Source of the DNA: Rosellinia necatrix
Taxonomy: Eukaryota; Ascomycota; Sordariomycetes; Xylariales; Xylariaceae
Reading direction: 5' to 3'
DNA: 64,000 nucleotides
Assembly (NCBI GenBank): GCA_021209875.1
Contig: JAGYVD010000003.1
Coordinates: forward strand, 992,001-1,056,000
Part shown: positions 1-12,377 of the stretch, piece after piece
Layout of the letters: each line of letters begins with the position of its first letter
Numbering within the stretch: the stretch's first letter is position 1
Notes under the pieces: model-generated
Databases searched by the model: none
The model's input: only the letters and a program-made list of their open reading frames with translations
Told to the model about the DNA's origin: nothing
Position numbers and translations under genes: made by a program

Positions 1-1
1 G

Positions 2-271
2 ACCGCGACCGCTATGCAGATCAGCATCGGGAACGTGGGCGCCGTGCTCGGTACCCAGCTGTATCGTACCTTTGACGGGCCGCGGTTTATCGTGGGGCAT
101 TCATTTGCCTTGGGATATCTACTAGCGAACATCATCGTCGTGACGGTTCTGGCACTCGTACTGAAGAGAGAGAATAAGCGACGTGCATTGGTCGCTGAGG
201 AAGTCAAGGATGTCGGGGAAGTCCAGGATTGGCGAGGTGATGTTGATCCTAGATGGAGATTTGAGTATTGA
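2..271 (+). CDS. MFS permease (Dal5/allantoate-permease type), 3' end only
   Basis: This is the last exon of a major facilitator superfamily transporter whose start lies left of the window. The open frame runs in from base 2 and ends in TGA at 271. It carries the last two membrane helices: the stretch with GNVGAVLGTQLYR, then FIVGHSFALGYLLANIIVV, followed by a charged cytoplasmic tail beginning KRENKRRAL. In the fungal Dal5/TNA1 anion:cation symporter family this position reads as a glycine-rich helix, then a Y-R pair and G-H-x-F-x-x-G-Y, so the family assignment rests on that similarity. The substrate cannot be read from this fragment; members import allantoate, nicotinate, vitamins or small carboxylates. 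The helices are hydrophobic and the frame shows no internal break. Confidence 0.75.
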   Translation, partial: TATAMQISIGNVGAVLGTQLYRTFDGPRFIVGHSFALGYLLANIIVVTVLALVLKRENKRRALVAEEVKDVGEVQDWRGDVDPRWRFEY

Positions 272-516
272 CCTGACTTAGGCCTTAACGCACCAACAGT
301 GCATCAGGAACGTGTATATAGGACGGAGCTTCTCGGGCGACGTTATAACATAGAATGAGAATATTGAGTTGGTATCACATGCTCTCGCCTGGCCTGATAT
401 CTATCACCATGCCATATCGCGAATGCTAACTATATCGTACACGGCCAATCTCCCCTCAAGGAGATCTCCAGTATTAACTTAGGCACATGTTGAATAAAAT
501 TCAAATCTGGAGCGCA

Positions 517-1563
517 TTAATGAGAATCCATCCCGCTGAGTCGTCGAAAAGCTGCGTTTTCAAGGATCGGGAATTCGCCAATCATGGAGACATCTTTCGC
601 CGCGGAGGCGACCGGGTACTTGCCCATGGCCATCTCAGTTAAGAACCGGCCGAGTTCCAGGGTAGGACTGTGGAGGCTCGGTAGTCCGATACGAACAGGA
701 GTCAACAGAAGGGGGGCTATCATGCGGTAAGCCACTGGCGCCGGTGGGATGTACTGTTTTATCGCCTCGTGGGCGGTGGCATCGACGGCCGCCGGCCGGA
801 CGGAGCTGATGTGCATGAGGGGATTCATTTTGCGCAGCGCCGCGAGCGCGATCTCCGTCTCCCCCTTCACGCGGGCGAAGATGGGCGAGAACCGACCTGG
901 CTCCGTCGTCGCTCCGTTGCCCGAGACATAGACGAAATTGAAAGGTTCGTTTTCACGAGTGAGCCCCTGGAAAGCCTGGGTCGCCGCCACCGCGTAATCT
1001 TTCGTTATCTTCACGTAGTCCCTACCGCCAAATTAGATATGCTTGATCACAAGCAGCATGGGCGACCCGTGCCCATGCGCAACAGTGGATTGACTCACTC
1101 CTTGCTGACTTGAGTCTGACTAATGCCCACTATCGCACATGTGTCAGCGACCATCTTCGTGAAGCATTCTGGCGAGCACCATGTAACGGAGGCTCGATAT
1201 GGCGTTTTAACTAGTAATTACACGCCCTTAGGTTTACTTACATGCCCATACACAACCCCGAGCACCCTTGAGCTGATCGAGGACCGCCGAGTCGTATTTG
1301 GCAAAGTCTTTGTGAATGATTACATTGATTCGAGGATCTTTCACATCCTCAGCCATTTGTACTGGCCTTCGGCTTAGTATGGAGATCTTTGTAACGTCTT
1401 TCATCTTGATCATGGCGTCTAAGACGCCAGATCCGACTAAGCCCTATTATCACTCGATGTCAGTGCTGTATCTTCTAACGCCCCGATGAGAAACGGGATA
1501 ATACTAAGACATGAATTTTAAATAAGAAAAACTTACCGTAGCTCCAGTGAGGATTAAATGCAT
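517..1563 (-). CDS. NAD(P)-binding epimerase/SDR-like protein, four exons
   Basis: Predicted 254-residue Rossmann-fold protein of the atypical SDR / nucleoside-diphosphate-sugar epimerase-like group. Exons (minus strand): 1537-1563, 1242-1443, 1099-1129 and 517-1021; all junctions are GT-AG and the joined frame is open from ATG to TAA. Exon 1 encodes only nine residues, MHLILTGAT, and the nucleotide-binding motif TGATGLVG is split by intron 1. The next exon gives the second strand with ILSRRP, where cofactor specificity is usually set. Exons 2-4 continue through CVWALGISQTQVSKEDYVK, and exon 4 holds the Y-V-S-G-N-G segment and a C-terminal helical part. Proteins of this family in filamentous fungi are usually 240-260 residues, so the model looks complete. 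Substrate unknown. The tiny first exon means simple ORF calling finds only the C-terminal two thirds. Confidence 0.75.
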
Positions 1564-3933
1564 TTCGCTGGTTGTAAGGAGGAAGTTTGGGTAGCCCACC
1601 TGAGCGACTCGAAGGTGCTGAAATCCCAAAAACCAAGAGAATTCGATGTAAATGTAGTAGACCTAAAGCAATTGACTTCTGGTCGAGTAGGGTTATTCGT
1701 ATTTAATGAATTAAAGCGAATATAGTCACAGCAAACCACCAGCGGAATGCTGTGATATAAATGTCTTTCAAGACATCAGAGAGTGAAGGGGTTTGCTCGC
1801 AGGGGGCTTAACTCCGCAACCCGCGGAGACCAAAGTCCACGGTGGAATTGGGAGAAAACTAGCTTATCTCCGCCTGGTTGCATGACAATGACACTAGGTG
1901 AGATGAGATGGGAGGAGATACGCCAGAACTTCTGCCTAACGTATCAGCCTCTGAGGCGGATGGGATCCAACTAGGTTCCATACCCATGCGAAAAGATGAG
2001 AGACCGACTCGTAAGTGAACTGTTACCTGGTTTGGAATGTGGCTGTGAAAACTACGAACCTGTCTCCCCTCCATTTTCTCATTCTTGACCTCCAAGGTCA
2101 GGAATGTCAGTTAGTCTCGTTTAGGTGCAAGACCAAGGCTAGACACATAAAATCGCGAGGTACTCCAGCTAGCTTGTCAGGGTCCTTGCCATGAAGCTTA
2201 AGCTTGATTTGGTAGAATATGGGGCTCCATGTTGTGACTAAGCTAGCCATTGTGACCCTAGAGAAGGTTTTATCCCCTTTGTAAACATGATTTCAGCATT
2301 AGTTAGTGCTTTGCCGTTGAGTGGCATCGAGGTATTTACACACGCATGATGGTGGCGCTGGTGATGGTGGTGGTGATGGTGGTGGTGGCGATGCGCGCCC
2401 AATGAAAACCGCCGTTATGTAGATTATTGTAGAAATGATTGTGCCGTTTTGATTAGTTAAGCACACCCGGTTTACTGACATCCGTGGTGGTGCCGAAAAA
2501 GGCATACCTTGCGTCATATGGCATCCTCCAGAAGCGTCACATTACCCTTGCGTAGCGTTGCGCCGGTTTGTAAGGTACGTAGTGTATAGAGTGTACTGTA
2601 CATACAAGTAGTTGGCCAGCAAAGGACCAAATAGCGGCGATCACCGACAGATCTTAGCGATGATCTAGTGTAAACGGCGAGGGGCCAGATTGGACGCCGA
2701 GAAAAATGCAAGGCGGAGGGGCTGAAGCAAGCATTCGAGTGGGTAGGGGACTATGCGCCTGCATCAGAAACATCCAAGAAATATGTATGTGCAGTCCACT
2801 TAGCGCGACGATGCAGGGTGAATGAAAGCGTAGTGTAGTAGTGTATTGGAGGGCGGGGCGGGCGGAAGAGTGGAAGAGTGGAAGAGGGATGAACCCGGGA
2901 CTCCAGTTCGTGTTTGATCATACTAAATAAATACTTGACTACCTTCCTGCAAGCGGGTGGTTACTGGCCCATGCCCATGAGATAGATGCCTGAACGGGGG
3001 CCTGGAAATTGAAGGTGATGGGTAGGTAGCGCATAACTATCATTACCAGGTATGGAGGTAGTTATGTATGTTTGTAAGTGCTTCAAAGTATGCACGTGTA
3101 GTGTAGCCATTACTTCAACCCTTGCAATCGGTGTTTATGTAACGTGTCAGGACCGGCTATACATTGACCCGCCGCATGGCTACCCATCCAGTGTTCATCT
3201 TGATATGCACTTAAGTAAGTATGTATGGGCAGGCATGCTGAATCGTAAGTCCTGTATCTATCCCACGTCGGATTAGAAGGGGGCTGGATGGAAAAGGGTA
3301 GGCAGGAAGTTAGAACTAGCCACAATAACTACCTAGGTAACTATGTAAAAGGGCAATGATTACTTATTGTAATGTAAAAGGACAGTGATCATGTGAAAGG
3401 ACGGTAGTTAGGTAGGTTAAGTAGTGTAAGTGGACATGTTCAGGTATGTGCGCTAGGTGGCAGGGCCTGTTCGGGATAACAGCTTGGCTTCAATCATTTG
3501 TACATACGACACATGCACGGGCAGGTAGCGCACGTTGTACCGGGAGTGGAGTACAAGATGTAACCCAGCTACTCCAAGCAGGTCAGCAGCAGTGAGCATG
3601 TCGGACAACTACCTCATAACCAGCTGTAGTGTAAACATCTCCAATCTGTCCAGGACCCCGTGAAGATTCGCGGATCTCTGCCTTGGCGACGGCGTGATTG
3701 TCGAACGTCAACCAACACCAACGGAACGTACTAAACTAAACCCACTAACAAATACTACAACAACAAATACTACATTTGCCCATCCGTCCATCCACCCATC
3801 CCGCTCATCGGTATAAGCGGATAGACGGAGGCTCAACTCGTCTGGGTCCGGCCGGCCGGGCCGTTGGCAATGTGATTGGTGGTCGCATGTCCCGCTGTCA
3901 TGTTCGCGATCCGAATCCCACCGCGTCTCTGCC
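1564..3933. other. Intergenic region, 2.4 kb
   Basis: It separates the epimerase-like gene (minus) from the Zn-cluster regulator (plus) and so holds both promoters. I see no coding frame with family resemblance. A GGT/GAT-type imperfect triplet repeat lies at about 2347-2394; the proline-rich minus-strand frame across it is a product of the repeat. Bases 3000-3430 carry several TAGGTA/TAGGTTA motifs typical of the spacers in this window. Confidence 0.6.
2347..2394. repeat. GGT/GAT imperfect triplet repeat
   Basis: A run of GGTGAT and GGTGGT units with interruptions. It forces a poly-proline frame on the minus strand, which I do not regard as a gene. Confidence 0.8.
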
Positions 3934-6900
3934 ATGTCGGAAACGTCGCCCAGGGTGTCCAGCGGAGGGTCGAAGGATGAGGAGCGCCTGGCATCGTGCT
4001 TCAACTGCAAGAAGTCTAAGGTCAAGTGCGTGCGCCCCGAGCGCTCAACCACTTGTGCGCGCTGTATGCTGCGCAAACTGGAATGCAGAGCGCCTCTCTT
4101 CCACGTTGGCCGCCACAAGGGGGTCAAGAAGTACGTAATCGAGAACCTGTCGCTCTTCCTGCGTCCGCTGACACACGGCTCCCCCCCTCAAGTAAACATT
4201 CCGGGCTGGAAAAGGCCGTGTTCCAGATCGAACAGGCCCTGAAGAGGACCCATCCGGGCTCGGATCAGATCCAAGACTCCGAGCAGTCTACCGAGTTGAG
4301 ATATCTGTTGGAGAGGAGCCGGGACCTTCTCAGCGCCGAGCGAGGCCAGAGAAACCCCGGCTCCGGCGCGAGCAGGCACCGCCATGACGGGGCCATACCG
4401 TCCCCTCAGCATTCATCGACTTCTCACGAGACACCGCCCTCGCAGACAGACTCTCGCGACGGCGGCACCATCTCCCAGACTGTAGACGATGACCAGCTGA
4501 ATCTGGACGATGCTGAGAACCCCCTGCAGCTGTTAGCCCGGACGTCCGAGCTGTTATCCTCGATCGGCTCCGCCGGCAATCTCTCGGCCATGGGCCACTT
4601 CTCATCGAAAGCGCTCCCGAGCCGAGAAAGAGCGGCCAGCGACGACCACGACGACAGCTTACCCGTGTTCTTCGGCCGCTTCCAGCCGCGCCTCGACGTT
4701 GGCCCTGACCTGGACCCTATAGAACTTGGACTCCTCACGCTTCCCGAGGCTGAGGCGTTATTCACATAGTAATATATAACAGCCCCCCTTCCCCCTAACC
4801 CTACCGCTCCTTCACGTGCTTTGTACACGACTGACGCGTGCACCCAGTTTTTACGACAATCTGGCGCATACGAGGTGGGGGATCGACCCGATACTGCACA
4901 CGGTGGATTTCGTGCGCCGGCGCTCGGCCTTCCTCTTCACGTCGATCGCCGCGGCGTCGGCGCTCTTCTCGCCGTCGCTCGAGGCCCTGCACAGGCGGCT
5001 CTCGCGGCACCGCCAGAAGCTCGCGGACCTGGTGATGACCAGGCGCTACAAGTCGGTCGAGATCGTGCTGGCGTTCATGGTGAACATCCCCTGGATCCCC
5101 GCGGGAGAGCACTGGGCCGACGACGAGACCTCGACCTACATGTCCATGGCCTCGAGCACGGCCCTGGACTTGTACCTGAACAAGATCATCCTGCCCTCGT
5201 CTCCCGAGGCGCCCTTCTCGAGGGACAACATCCCCCTGTCCGACCAGATCTCGTCGAGGAAGGCCCTCAACGTGGACGGCTTTACGGATGTCGACCCGGA
5301 GTCGGAGATGGGTAGACGGCTATTAAGAAGGAGAGAGCGGACATGGCTGTCCCTGTTTGTTCTTGAGAGAGGGTAAGAAATTTGACAGCACAGGAAATGT
5401 TCATTGCTATAACTACTACTGACCAAATGCTAATTATTATCACCCAGTGTATGCTTGGCCAGAGGGAGAAGCTACATGCTGCCCATGTCACAACTAATCG
5501 AGAATTGCGACCAATGGCACCTTTGCGAACTCGCCGATCGCTGGGACGGGTCTATAGTCTCCGTGACCGTCCTCCGCCGAGACCTCGTAAGACATACTCC
5601 CCCCGACTAGTAAAACTGCTACTGAAACCATCTCACAAAGGCAAAATTAATCGCGACCCTACGGATGATCTGCGACAGCTACGTGAACGGGATGAGCGAG
5701 GCGACCGTCGTCGACAAGTGCGTACAGCCGCTTTCACTTTCACCCCCTACCCCCTTAACTCCCTACCCTCACCGTGTAATCGACTGACACATACTACAAT
5801 AGGTTGAAGAACGAGATCGCCGTGTTTTTCGACCGATGGTACCACACATGGCCGTTACAGATCGGCGACCGCGAGCGTAAGCCACTTCCCTTCCCCTTCC
5901 CCTTCCCCTTCCCCCCCCCTTCCCTCCTCTCCATCCCCTTAACCCGCTCGCTAACGCCACCTCCCTATCTCTCCCCCCCCCCCGGCCATAGAGTTCGCCC
6001 TGCCGCCCTACGTCGAGATCCTGGCGTCGCACACGCGCCTGTCGATGTACTCGAGCGTGATCAACCACGGGGCGGCGCCGGTGGGGGCGCGGCACCTGTT
6101 CCGGTCGGCGGGGCTGTCGTCGGCGCTCAACGTGCTGCGGGTGGCGGTCCAGGGCGAAGGGCAGCTGCGCTCGATGCCGAACAACACGGCCATCATGATC
6201 TCGTTCGCGGCGTGCTTTGCGCTGCGCGTCAGCGCCGCCGCTGACGGCTGCGGCCGCGGCCGGAGCGGCTCCGGTTCCGGCTCTGGCTCTGGCTCCGGCT
6301 CCGGCTCTGGCTACAGCTCTAGCCTCGCCCCCAGCATCCGCGCCCTCATCGCCGAGACCGTCGACGTCCTCGACCGCATCGGCTCCGCCCCCGTCCAGCG
6401 CCGCGGCCTCTCCTGCCTCTTCGCCGGCCAGCTGCGCCGCGTCCTCCGACTCGCCCTGCGCTCCTCCGCCGCCGCCGCGGGCGGGACGTCCGCTCTCGCT
6501 TCCGCTTCCGCTCCCGCTTCTGCCGCCTCCGCTGCTGCTGCTGCTGCTGCTACGGCGCATCTCACAGTCCCACGGCACCAGCAGCAGCAGCAGCCGCCGT
6601 CATCGTCACCGCTATCGCTGCCGACCATCGAGTGCAAGGGTCTCATCGCCGATACCAACCCCGTCTACGCCAACCATGCTAACCACGCCGCCTCCGCCTC
6701 CGCCTCCGCCTCCGTCTCCATCTCCGTCTCCTCCTCCTCCACGCATGTCGCTGCCGCCCAGGTCGCGCACCAGATGCACCTGCCCGCCGGGTCCATGCCG
6801 GCCGATTACCTGCTGTTCTCCACCATGTCCAACGACCAGCTGAACGAGGCCATCAACAACACCGACGTCGGCCTGGACGCGCTCTGGGAGGACTTCCGCT

Positions 6901-6950
6901 TCCAGCAGGCCTCGGAGCTGGACTGGATGGACTGGAGCACCTTTGCATGA
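3934..6950 (+). CDS. Zn(II)2Cys6 transcription factor, seven exons
   Basis: Predicted 848-residue fungal binuclear zinc-cluster regulator. Exons: 3934-4130, 4193-4768, 4848-5372, 5448-5586, 5641-5717, 5803-5876, 5992-6950; the joined length is a multiple of three. The start is the ATG just before the zinc cluster. The cluster at about residues 22-50 has the C-x2-C-x6-C ... C-x2-C-x6-C pattern, starting CFNCKKSKVKC and continuing CARCMLRKLEC. A basic linker follows, then a disordered stretch (residues about 85-240) and the fungal-specific transcription factor domain, entered at FYDNLAHTRWGIDP and continuing through exons 3-7. Exon 7 is very GC-rich and encodes a Ser-Gly alternation (about 6262-6312) and a Ser-Ala/Ser-Val run near 6690-6740 in the C-terminal third. 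The acidic, aromatic C-terminus (about 6900-6947, with ELDWMDW) could be an activation region. Target genes are not evident; neighbours include two MFS permeases. Confidence 0.9.
5884..5922. repeat. (TTCCCC)n hexamer repeat in intron 6
   Basis: Polypyrimidine hexamer run inside intron 6 (5877-5991) of the Zn-cluster gene. It may serve as an extended polypyrimidine tract. The same hexamer recurs near 37430-37466. Confidence 0.85.
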
Positions 6951-8075
6951 TTAATTTATTTTGTGCGGATGTGTGTGTGCGTGCGTGTGTGTGGACTGTG
7001 TCTGTCTCTCGTTTATCGCTAACTGAATTAAAACCTTCCCTTTACGAATGAGATGTCATCTTAGTCATGTATGTTTTTTTTTTCCTGGTCATGTCAGAGG
7101 CGCAATTTTTGGGCGGTTCACGGGGCGTAAACCTGGAAATGCTGTATATTGGCGAGCGGCCGGTTTGTTTTTATCTACTGTATGTACATATCGACAGATA
7201 TATATGTATGCAACGAGGGTGTAAGCAGGCCGGGGCCAATAGTCATTCCTCTGTTAAAGCCTCGTTCCGCTGCTACGCGCGTATTGGTTGATTTTGATTC
7301 ATCGCTCAGCCTAGAATACGACGTAGACTGCAGTGTAGCGTAGTATGTCGTATATTTGAGGTATGGGAGATGGCTGGGAGACCCGGCAGCTGAATGTTTC
7401 ATTAGCGACTCGGAACAGGGTTCTTGTTTCCTTTTTCTCTTTCCCCGCTTACTCTCTCTGCCTCCTCTGCTCGTGCTACCTCACCGCTCAGAACATCTTG
7501 CCTCTCATCCCAGTTCCGATCGGTAAGCGATAGCCAGCGACCTCCCTCTGATTCGTTTGCTCTCAAAATGTTACGTCCGCGGTGACCTTGCACAGAGCAG
7601 AGTAGACTTTCACAATGTTACATCGAACAACCGCATCCAGCAAGGATCGGCGTGTTCCACGGTCTCGTTCATGACCTCGCAGAGTCAACGGGTCTGCTAC
7701 CCAAAGTCTTGACTGCGAAATTGGGGTTTGTGTGCCAGCCGATCGATATCTTGCAATTTCCCCCACAGCCCCCAATAAAATCCCCATAGGACTTACCTCT
7801 AGCTCTGTATCTTTATTGCCATGATGGGACACCAACCTTGCATGTCATCCCGCTATAGCTCTCGCACTAGTCAGGTCCCTTGTCGACTTATGCTGTATGA
7901 TATTTTACCCCGCAAACCCCAAGACAAGACCAAGACATCATTCCTTCTTATTTAGGGCCATTCCCACGCCCAGCCAAGGTTCTGGCGTAGAGCTAAGGTC
8001 TCGTCCCGCTCCTGCCAACCCTTTGTGTTCCCCTTGGTCGCTTATCGTGTAAGTGTAAGAGACGAAAATCCGATC
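6951..8075. other. Intergenic region, 1.1 kb
   Basis: 3' flank of the regulator (GT-rich run at 6962-6998) and 5' flank of the MFS permease. The best frames are below 95 codons with no recognisable family. A pyrimidine-rich block (7420-7480) and CT-rich sequence just upstream of 8076 fit a fungal promoter/5' UTR. Confidence 0.5.
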
Positions 8076-10214
8076 ATGTCGGAACAAGAATCCGACCAGA
8101 AACTATCCAACGCCGGCGCCGAGGAGATGGAAAGCGTGGGGAAAGAGGATGTACGCACACCCGAGGAATTTGATAAAAAGCTGGAACGAAGAGTCCTTTG
8201 GAAACTCGATACCAGGTGCGTGCGAAGTGATATCTCCTCCGTGCCAGAGGGTAGCTGTCCCTAGGTTAAGCGATCGGGAGGCTAACGGACATACATTCTC
8301 CATGAAGGATTCTACCTATTCTCGCAGTTCTATTCCTCTGCTCGTTCTTTGACCGTACGAACGTAGGCAATGCCCGACTCTATGGCCTTGAAGCGGACAT
8401 TGGTATCACCAATCACCAATACAACATTGGTCTCGCCGTCTTCTACGCCACGTATATATTCGGCGAGATTCCGAGTAACCTGATTTTGAAAAAAGTGACG
8501 CCGAGCGTATGGCTCCCGTGTCTTGCGTTTTTCTGGGGCGTCATCGCGATGAGCACCGGGTTTATCAAGACTTTTCCACATTTTGTGGCCATTCGTGCGC
8601 TTCTTGGGTATGCCTATTCAACGACCGATCCCTTGCCATACTAGGCTTATCGTGGGCTTTACATCATAACAAGAACTTATCTAACGTCTTTCACACAGCT
8701 TGTGCGAAGGCGGATTATTACCGGGAATGGTATGAAGCGTACAGCTCCCCACTGTGATGAGTCGCTAACTCGTTGCGCAGATTCTCTACCTATCGGGAAC
8801 CTATCGAAGAACTGAATTGGCGATCCGTATCGGCATCTTTTACACGTCTGCGTCTCTCTCCGGGGCTTTCTCAGGTCAGTGTCATGTCGCTCCATAGCCA
8901 CGACACAAGCAGGCAGCGTTGCTAACTCCATCCAGGCTTACTTGCACGAGCCATTTCCGAGTTGGACGGCCGAGCAGGATTGGAAGCTTGGAGATGGATC
9001 TTCATCATCTTTGGTCTCTTTGTGCGTTGAAAGAGATTATGACAACAAAAAGCAGCTGAGCACTAATAATTCTGGGTCTAGACCATCAGCGTTGGCTTCA
9101 CTTCGTTTTGGTTATTGCCAAACAATGTCGCTTCTGCCCGGTTCTTTACGCCTGAGGAACGGGATTGTGCCATTCGCCGCCTGCACAGCCAAGGAGCCAG
9201 CACCACCGGCCGAGAACGGTGAGCAGAGACCCCATACTTCCAGCCTATACGGACGGTTTAGTTAATCCGGTCGCAGAGAGGAGACTGAAAGGTTCGCGTG
9301 GTCTGAAGTAGCACGTGGTGTCTTCAGCTGGCAGACGTGGCTTTCGGCGTCAGCGTACTTCGGAATCCTTAGTGGGTTGTATAGTTTTGGTCTGTTTGTA
9401 TGTGCCTTCTGGTGTCTGCAATAACGATGAGAAAACAGGGTGTTGACAAGTCTCCAATTTAGTTACCGACGATCATTAGAGATATGGGCTACACGGCCAA
9501 TGAAGCCCAGTTGTGGTCGGTTATCCCATATGCAGTTGCTGCGGTTGCCACACGTTCGTAAAACCCACCGTCCCCTTATTTAAGATTTGATGCTAACAGT
9601 TTGGCCAATAAGTTTGCACCGCCTACCTGTCCGACCGTCTCCATGTCCGAGGGCTTATCATGCTGTGCTCGCTCCCCATCGCTATCACCGGATACGCGGT
9701 GATTGCGAACGTCCATATCGTAAAGGTCAAATACGGCATGACGTTCCTAATGGCCACTGGGTTGTATAGTAGCGTCCCGCCCGTCCTCGGGTGGCTTTCC
9801 AACGTGAGCGCGAACGTGCCGATGAAAATGTATCAATGGTCGCTAACAATTAGCGACGCAGAACTCGGCCGGCCACTACAAGAGAGCCACGACAAGCGCA
9901 CTCCAGCTCGCCATCGCAAACGCCGGCGGCTTCGTGGCCGTCTTTATATACCCAAAAGATCAGGGGCCGCAGTATCACAACGGCCATACCATCGTACTCG
10001 GCCTTCTGACTGGTGGATGGTTCCTGTACGTGCCTGATTGACAGCCGACCGTGACGAGAATGGCCCTAGTAGCTCGCCTTGCTAACCCGTTCCTAGTGTT
10101 CTCTGCAATGTACTGTACTGCTGGAAGGTCAACCGAGACAAGGCCAATGGCAAATACGACCAGTATGCGGGCTATGGGGACGATCGGGATCCAACATTCA
10201 AGATGGTGCTGTAG
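8076..10214 (+). CDS. MFS permease of the Dal5/TNA1 type, eleven exons
   Basis: Predicted 490-residue plasma-membrane symporter. Exons: 8076-8215, 8308-8607, 8699-8729, 8781-8874, 8936-9021, 9082-9218, 9277-9397, 9463-9553, 9613-9803, 9862-10025, 10097-10214. All introns are GT-AG, 50-92 bases, and the joined frame is open to TAG. A charged cytoplasmic N-terminus of about 45 residues precedes helix 1, which ends in the family hallmark SFFDRTNVGNARLYGL. Later landmarks are YATYIFGEIPSNLILKK, LCEGGLLPGM, YLSDRLHVRGLI and LGWLSNNSAGHYKR. These are typical of the anion:cation symporter family (allantoate, nicotinate, pantothenate and related uptake). Eleven exons is a lot compared with the other genes here, but each junction keeps phase. 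The substrate cannot be deduced. The Zn-cluster regulator upstream on the same strand could control it, which is inference only. Confidence 0.88.
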
Positions 10215-11410
10215 CGGGGACCAGTCGTTGGAAATTGGTTCGATTCAAGCAAACTCTGAGGTTGACATGTCAAACTGCAAATTGCATGGAACATCCTTGG
10301 AACCTCGAAGGCGCATCCCTGCACACTGTAGATTCCATCAAGACTCCATCCTGACAGATATCCTGAGCATATGTAGGCGCTTATACCACGTATACGAATC
10401 ACTGACTGCTTACATACTTTTTGTGGGAGAAAACGTGGCGTTGTAGAAGCTTCAAACGAAGGGGCAAGAGCTCGACTGTAATTACCTAGTGAACAGGCGG
10501 TTTGGACGGGGTGAGAAGTTCTCTACAGGTAATGAGGTGGTTAGAGCTTCGTGTCTATGTTAGTAGATGTATGAAGCGATGACATCACACGACATCACTC
10601 ATTAGGCACCATTCTGCCGTTTCATCGTACGATTAATACACCTTCTCGGAACCGAATACCTACCCAAGATCTGTCAATCGCTGGGCCTATCTATCTCTGA
10701 TTGACGAGATGCTACCCATCGTACCTGCCCTGGAATCTCTGTAGGTGATAGAGTTACCGGCTGACAGGTACCGTGGGTTACTCATGCATCGTAGGCCCAT
10801 ACGGGTATGGGCTATTCTAGAGTGGGGTGGGCGGGCCTGCCACCACGCTACCTCCTCCATCTACCGTAGGTACATGATCGGGTCTTGTTAGCGCTTATTT
10901 TAGCGAGTTTTTTTTTTTATCAGTTGTTTTGGAGAAGCAGCCAGGTTGAGGGAACCCGGAGGTTTTCTAGAGCGAGCCATCGGCCATTTCGCACAAAAAG
11001 AACGGCCGACGACCCCCAATTTGCTCCACCCATCCCCAAATTCCCTCGGCATATTCTCGTCGGAATAGCATCACAGCGATTCGGACGTAGTATTTCGTCC
11101 ATGACGCCACATGGTCGCGCCCGATCTCGCCGACCCCGATTTTTTGGTAAGTAGCCAGCCCGCCTCGCATGACGATTCTGGAATGAGGTTGAGCGGCGGG
11201 ATTCGAGGCACTGGCGAAGACGGCCGAGAAACAGACAAAGATCAAGACCACCTGTACTCGTCCGAGCTATCATCACTGCTGGAGCCGCCATTACCGGCGA
11301 CAGAATCAACAAGCGGCCGACAACAGCAATACGGGGAGCGGCAACATACATCGATAACACAGCCGCCGTTGCCGCCGCTGCCGCCGCCCGCACCGCAACC
11401 CTCACCCGAC
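10215..11410. other. Intergenic region, 1.2 kb
   Basis: No supportable gene. It contains the 3' flank of the permease, a run of T at about 10908-10918 and a GC-rich stretch (11100-11410) before the AhpD-like gene. The start codon of that gene has an in-frame open stretch upstream (from 11111) rich in Pro and Gln, most likely 5' UTR. Confidence 0.5.
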
Positions 11411-12377
11411 ATGTCGAAATTAACGGATGCCGTCAAGGCTCTCATCAATGCCAGCCACGCAAGGCCCGGCTACACTCGCGCCGGCGCCCAGGTGAAGCCC
11501 ACCCTGGAGCTACTCGCGAGCGATGCACACGAGAAGAACGTCGGACTGCCCGCCTGGGTTACGGTATCGGTATGTCGCACGGGGATCATATTGGGAGGGG
11601 ACCACGCTCACCCGCACTCTCTCCCACGCCGTATGCCACACTAACCAGGACTGCACTTACCCACAGACGGCCGTTTCAGCGACAATGAACTGCCCGGAGG
11701 CGATGACGGAGATCTTCCATCTGGCCAACGCCCGCAGCGCCACGTCGCGCACGCCCGTGCAGAACGCGGAGCTGATCCGCGAGGTCGGGCTCAAGTGCAT
11801 CTCGTTCAACGGGATTCCGCGTAGCATCAACACGCTGGGGGCGTTCTGGAAGAGCCTCCCGGAGCCCGTGTCGTCGTCGCTGTCGACGACGCCGACGCGC
11901 AAGCTCACGGCGGTGAACCTCGGGCGGCGCCAGGCGGGCGGCCGTGCGCTCTGGGACAACGTGTACCTCGGCTTCTCGACCAAGCTTCTCGACCGCCTCG
12001 CCCAGTCGCACCCGGACCTGCCCGTGCACATCCTCGACGGCCACTACTCCAGCCTCCTCGGCAACCCGCGCGACGCCGCCACCGCCGCGATCCGCCCGGA
12101 ACCCGTCGGTCGCGTGCTGACCTCCCTCGTCGCCGTCGCCTGCCTCCGCGCCCAGACCGGCGTCGGTCCCCAGGTCGTCTCCCACATCTTCGGCCTGCGC
12201 AAGGCCTACAAGCACGGCGCCGCCGATGCTCCCGGCGAGCTTCCCGTCGAGGGCGGTGAGTGGCTCGCCGGCGATGACGGCAATATCTGGCTGCTCGAGA
12301 GCATCGACAAGCTGGCGCACGCCATTGGCGGCGGCGAAGGGACGACGTTCGCGCCCGGCATCCGGCCCAATTTATGA
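11411..12377 (+). CDS. AhpD/carboxymuconolactone-decarboxylase-like fold protein
   Basis: Predicted 289-residue soluble protein, exons 11411-11569 and 11667-12377. The start MSKLTDAVKALI is chosen because it opens a compact folded region; upstream in-frame sequence is low-complexity. Alpha-helical throughout, with a repeated layout of paired helices, and a segment near residues 68-110 (starting FHLANARSA, then ELIREVGLKC) that resembles the AhpD-like/CMD fold seen in conserved fungal hypotheticals. I do not see the paired C-x-x-C-x-x-x-H catalytic motif of true AhpD peroxidase reductases, so a peroxidase role is not supported. The last third contains YSSLLGNP and a final helical domain. It converges on the CoA-transferase gene, 381 bases between stops. 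Fold assignment is moderate; function unknown. Confidence 0.6.

Noticed and set aside
2299..2517. Minus-strand 72-codon frame with a proline run
   Set aside because: The proline run is read from a GGT repeat; no family resemblance and no conserved start.
5769..6578. Minus-strand 269-codon frame opposite the Zn-cluster gene
   Set aside because: Antisense shadow of GC-rich exons 6-7; composition-driven and without motifs.
11676..12320. Minus-strand 214-codon frame opposite the AhpD-like gene
   Set aside because: Antisense shadow of a GC-rich exon.
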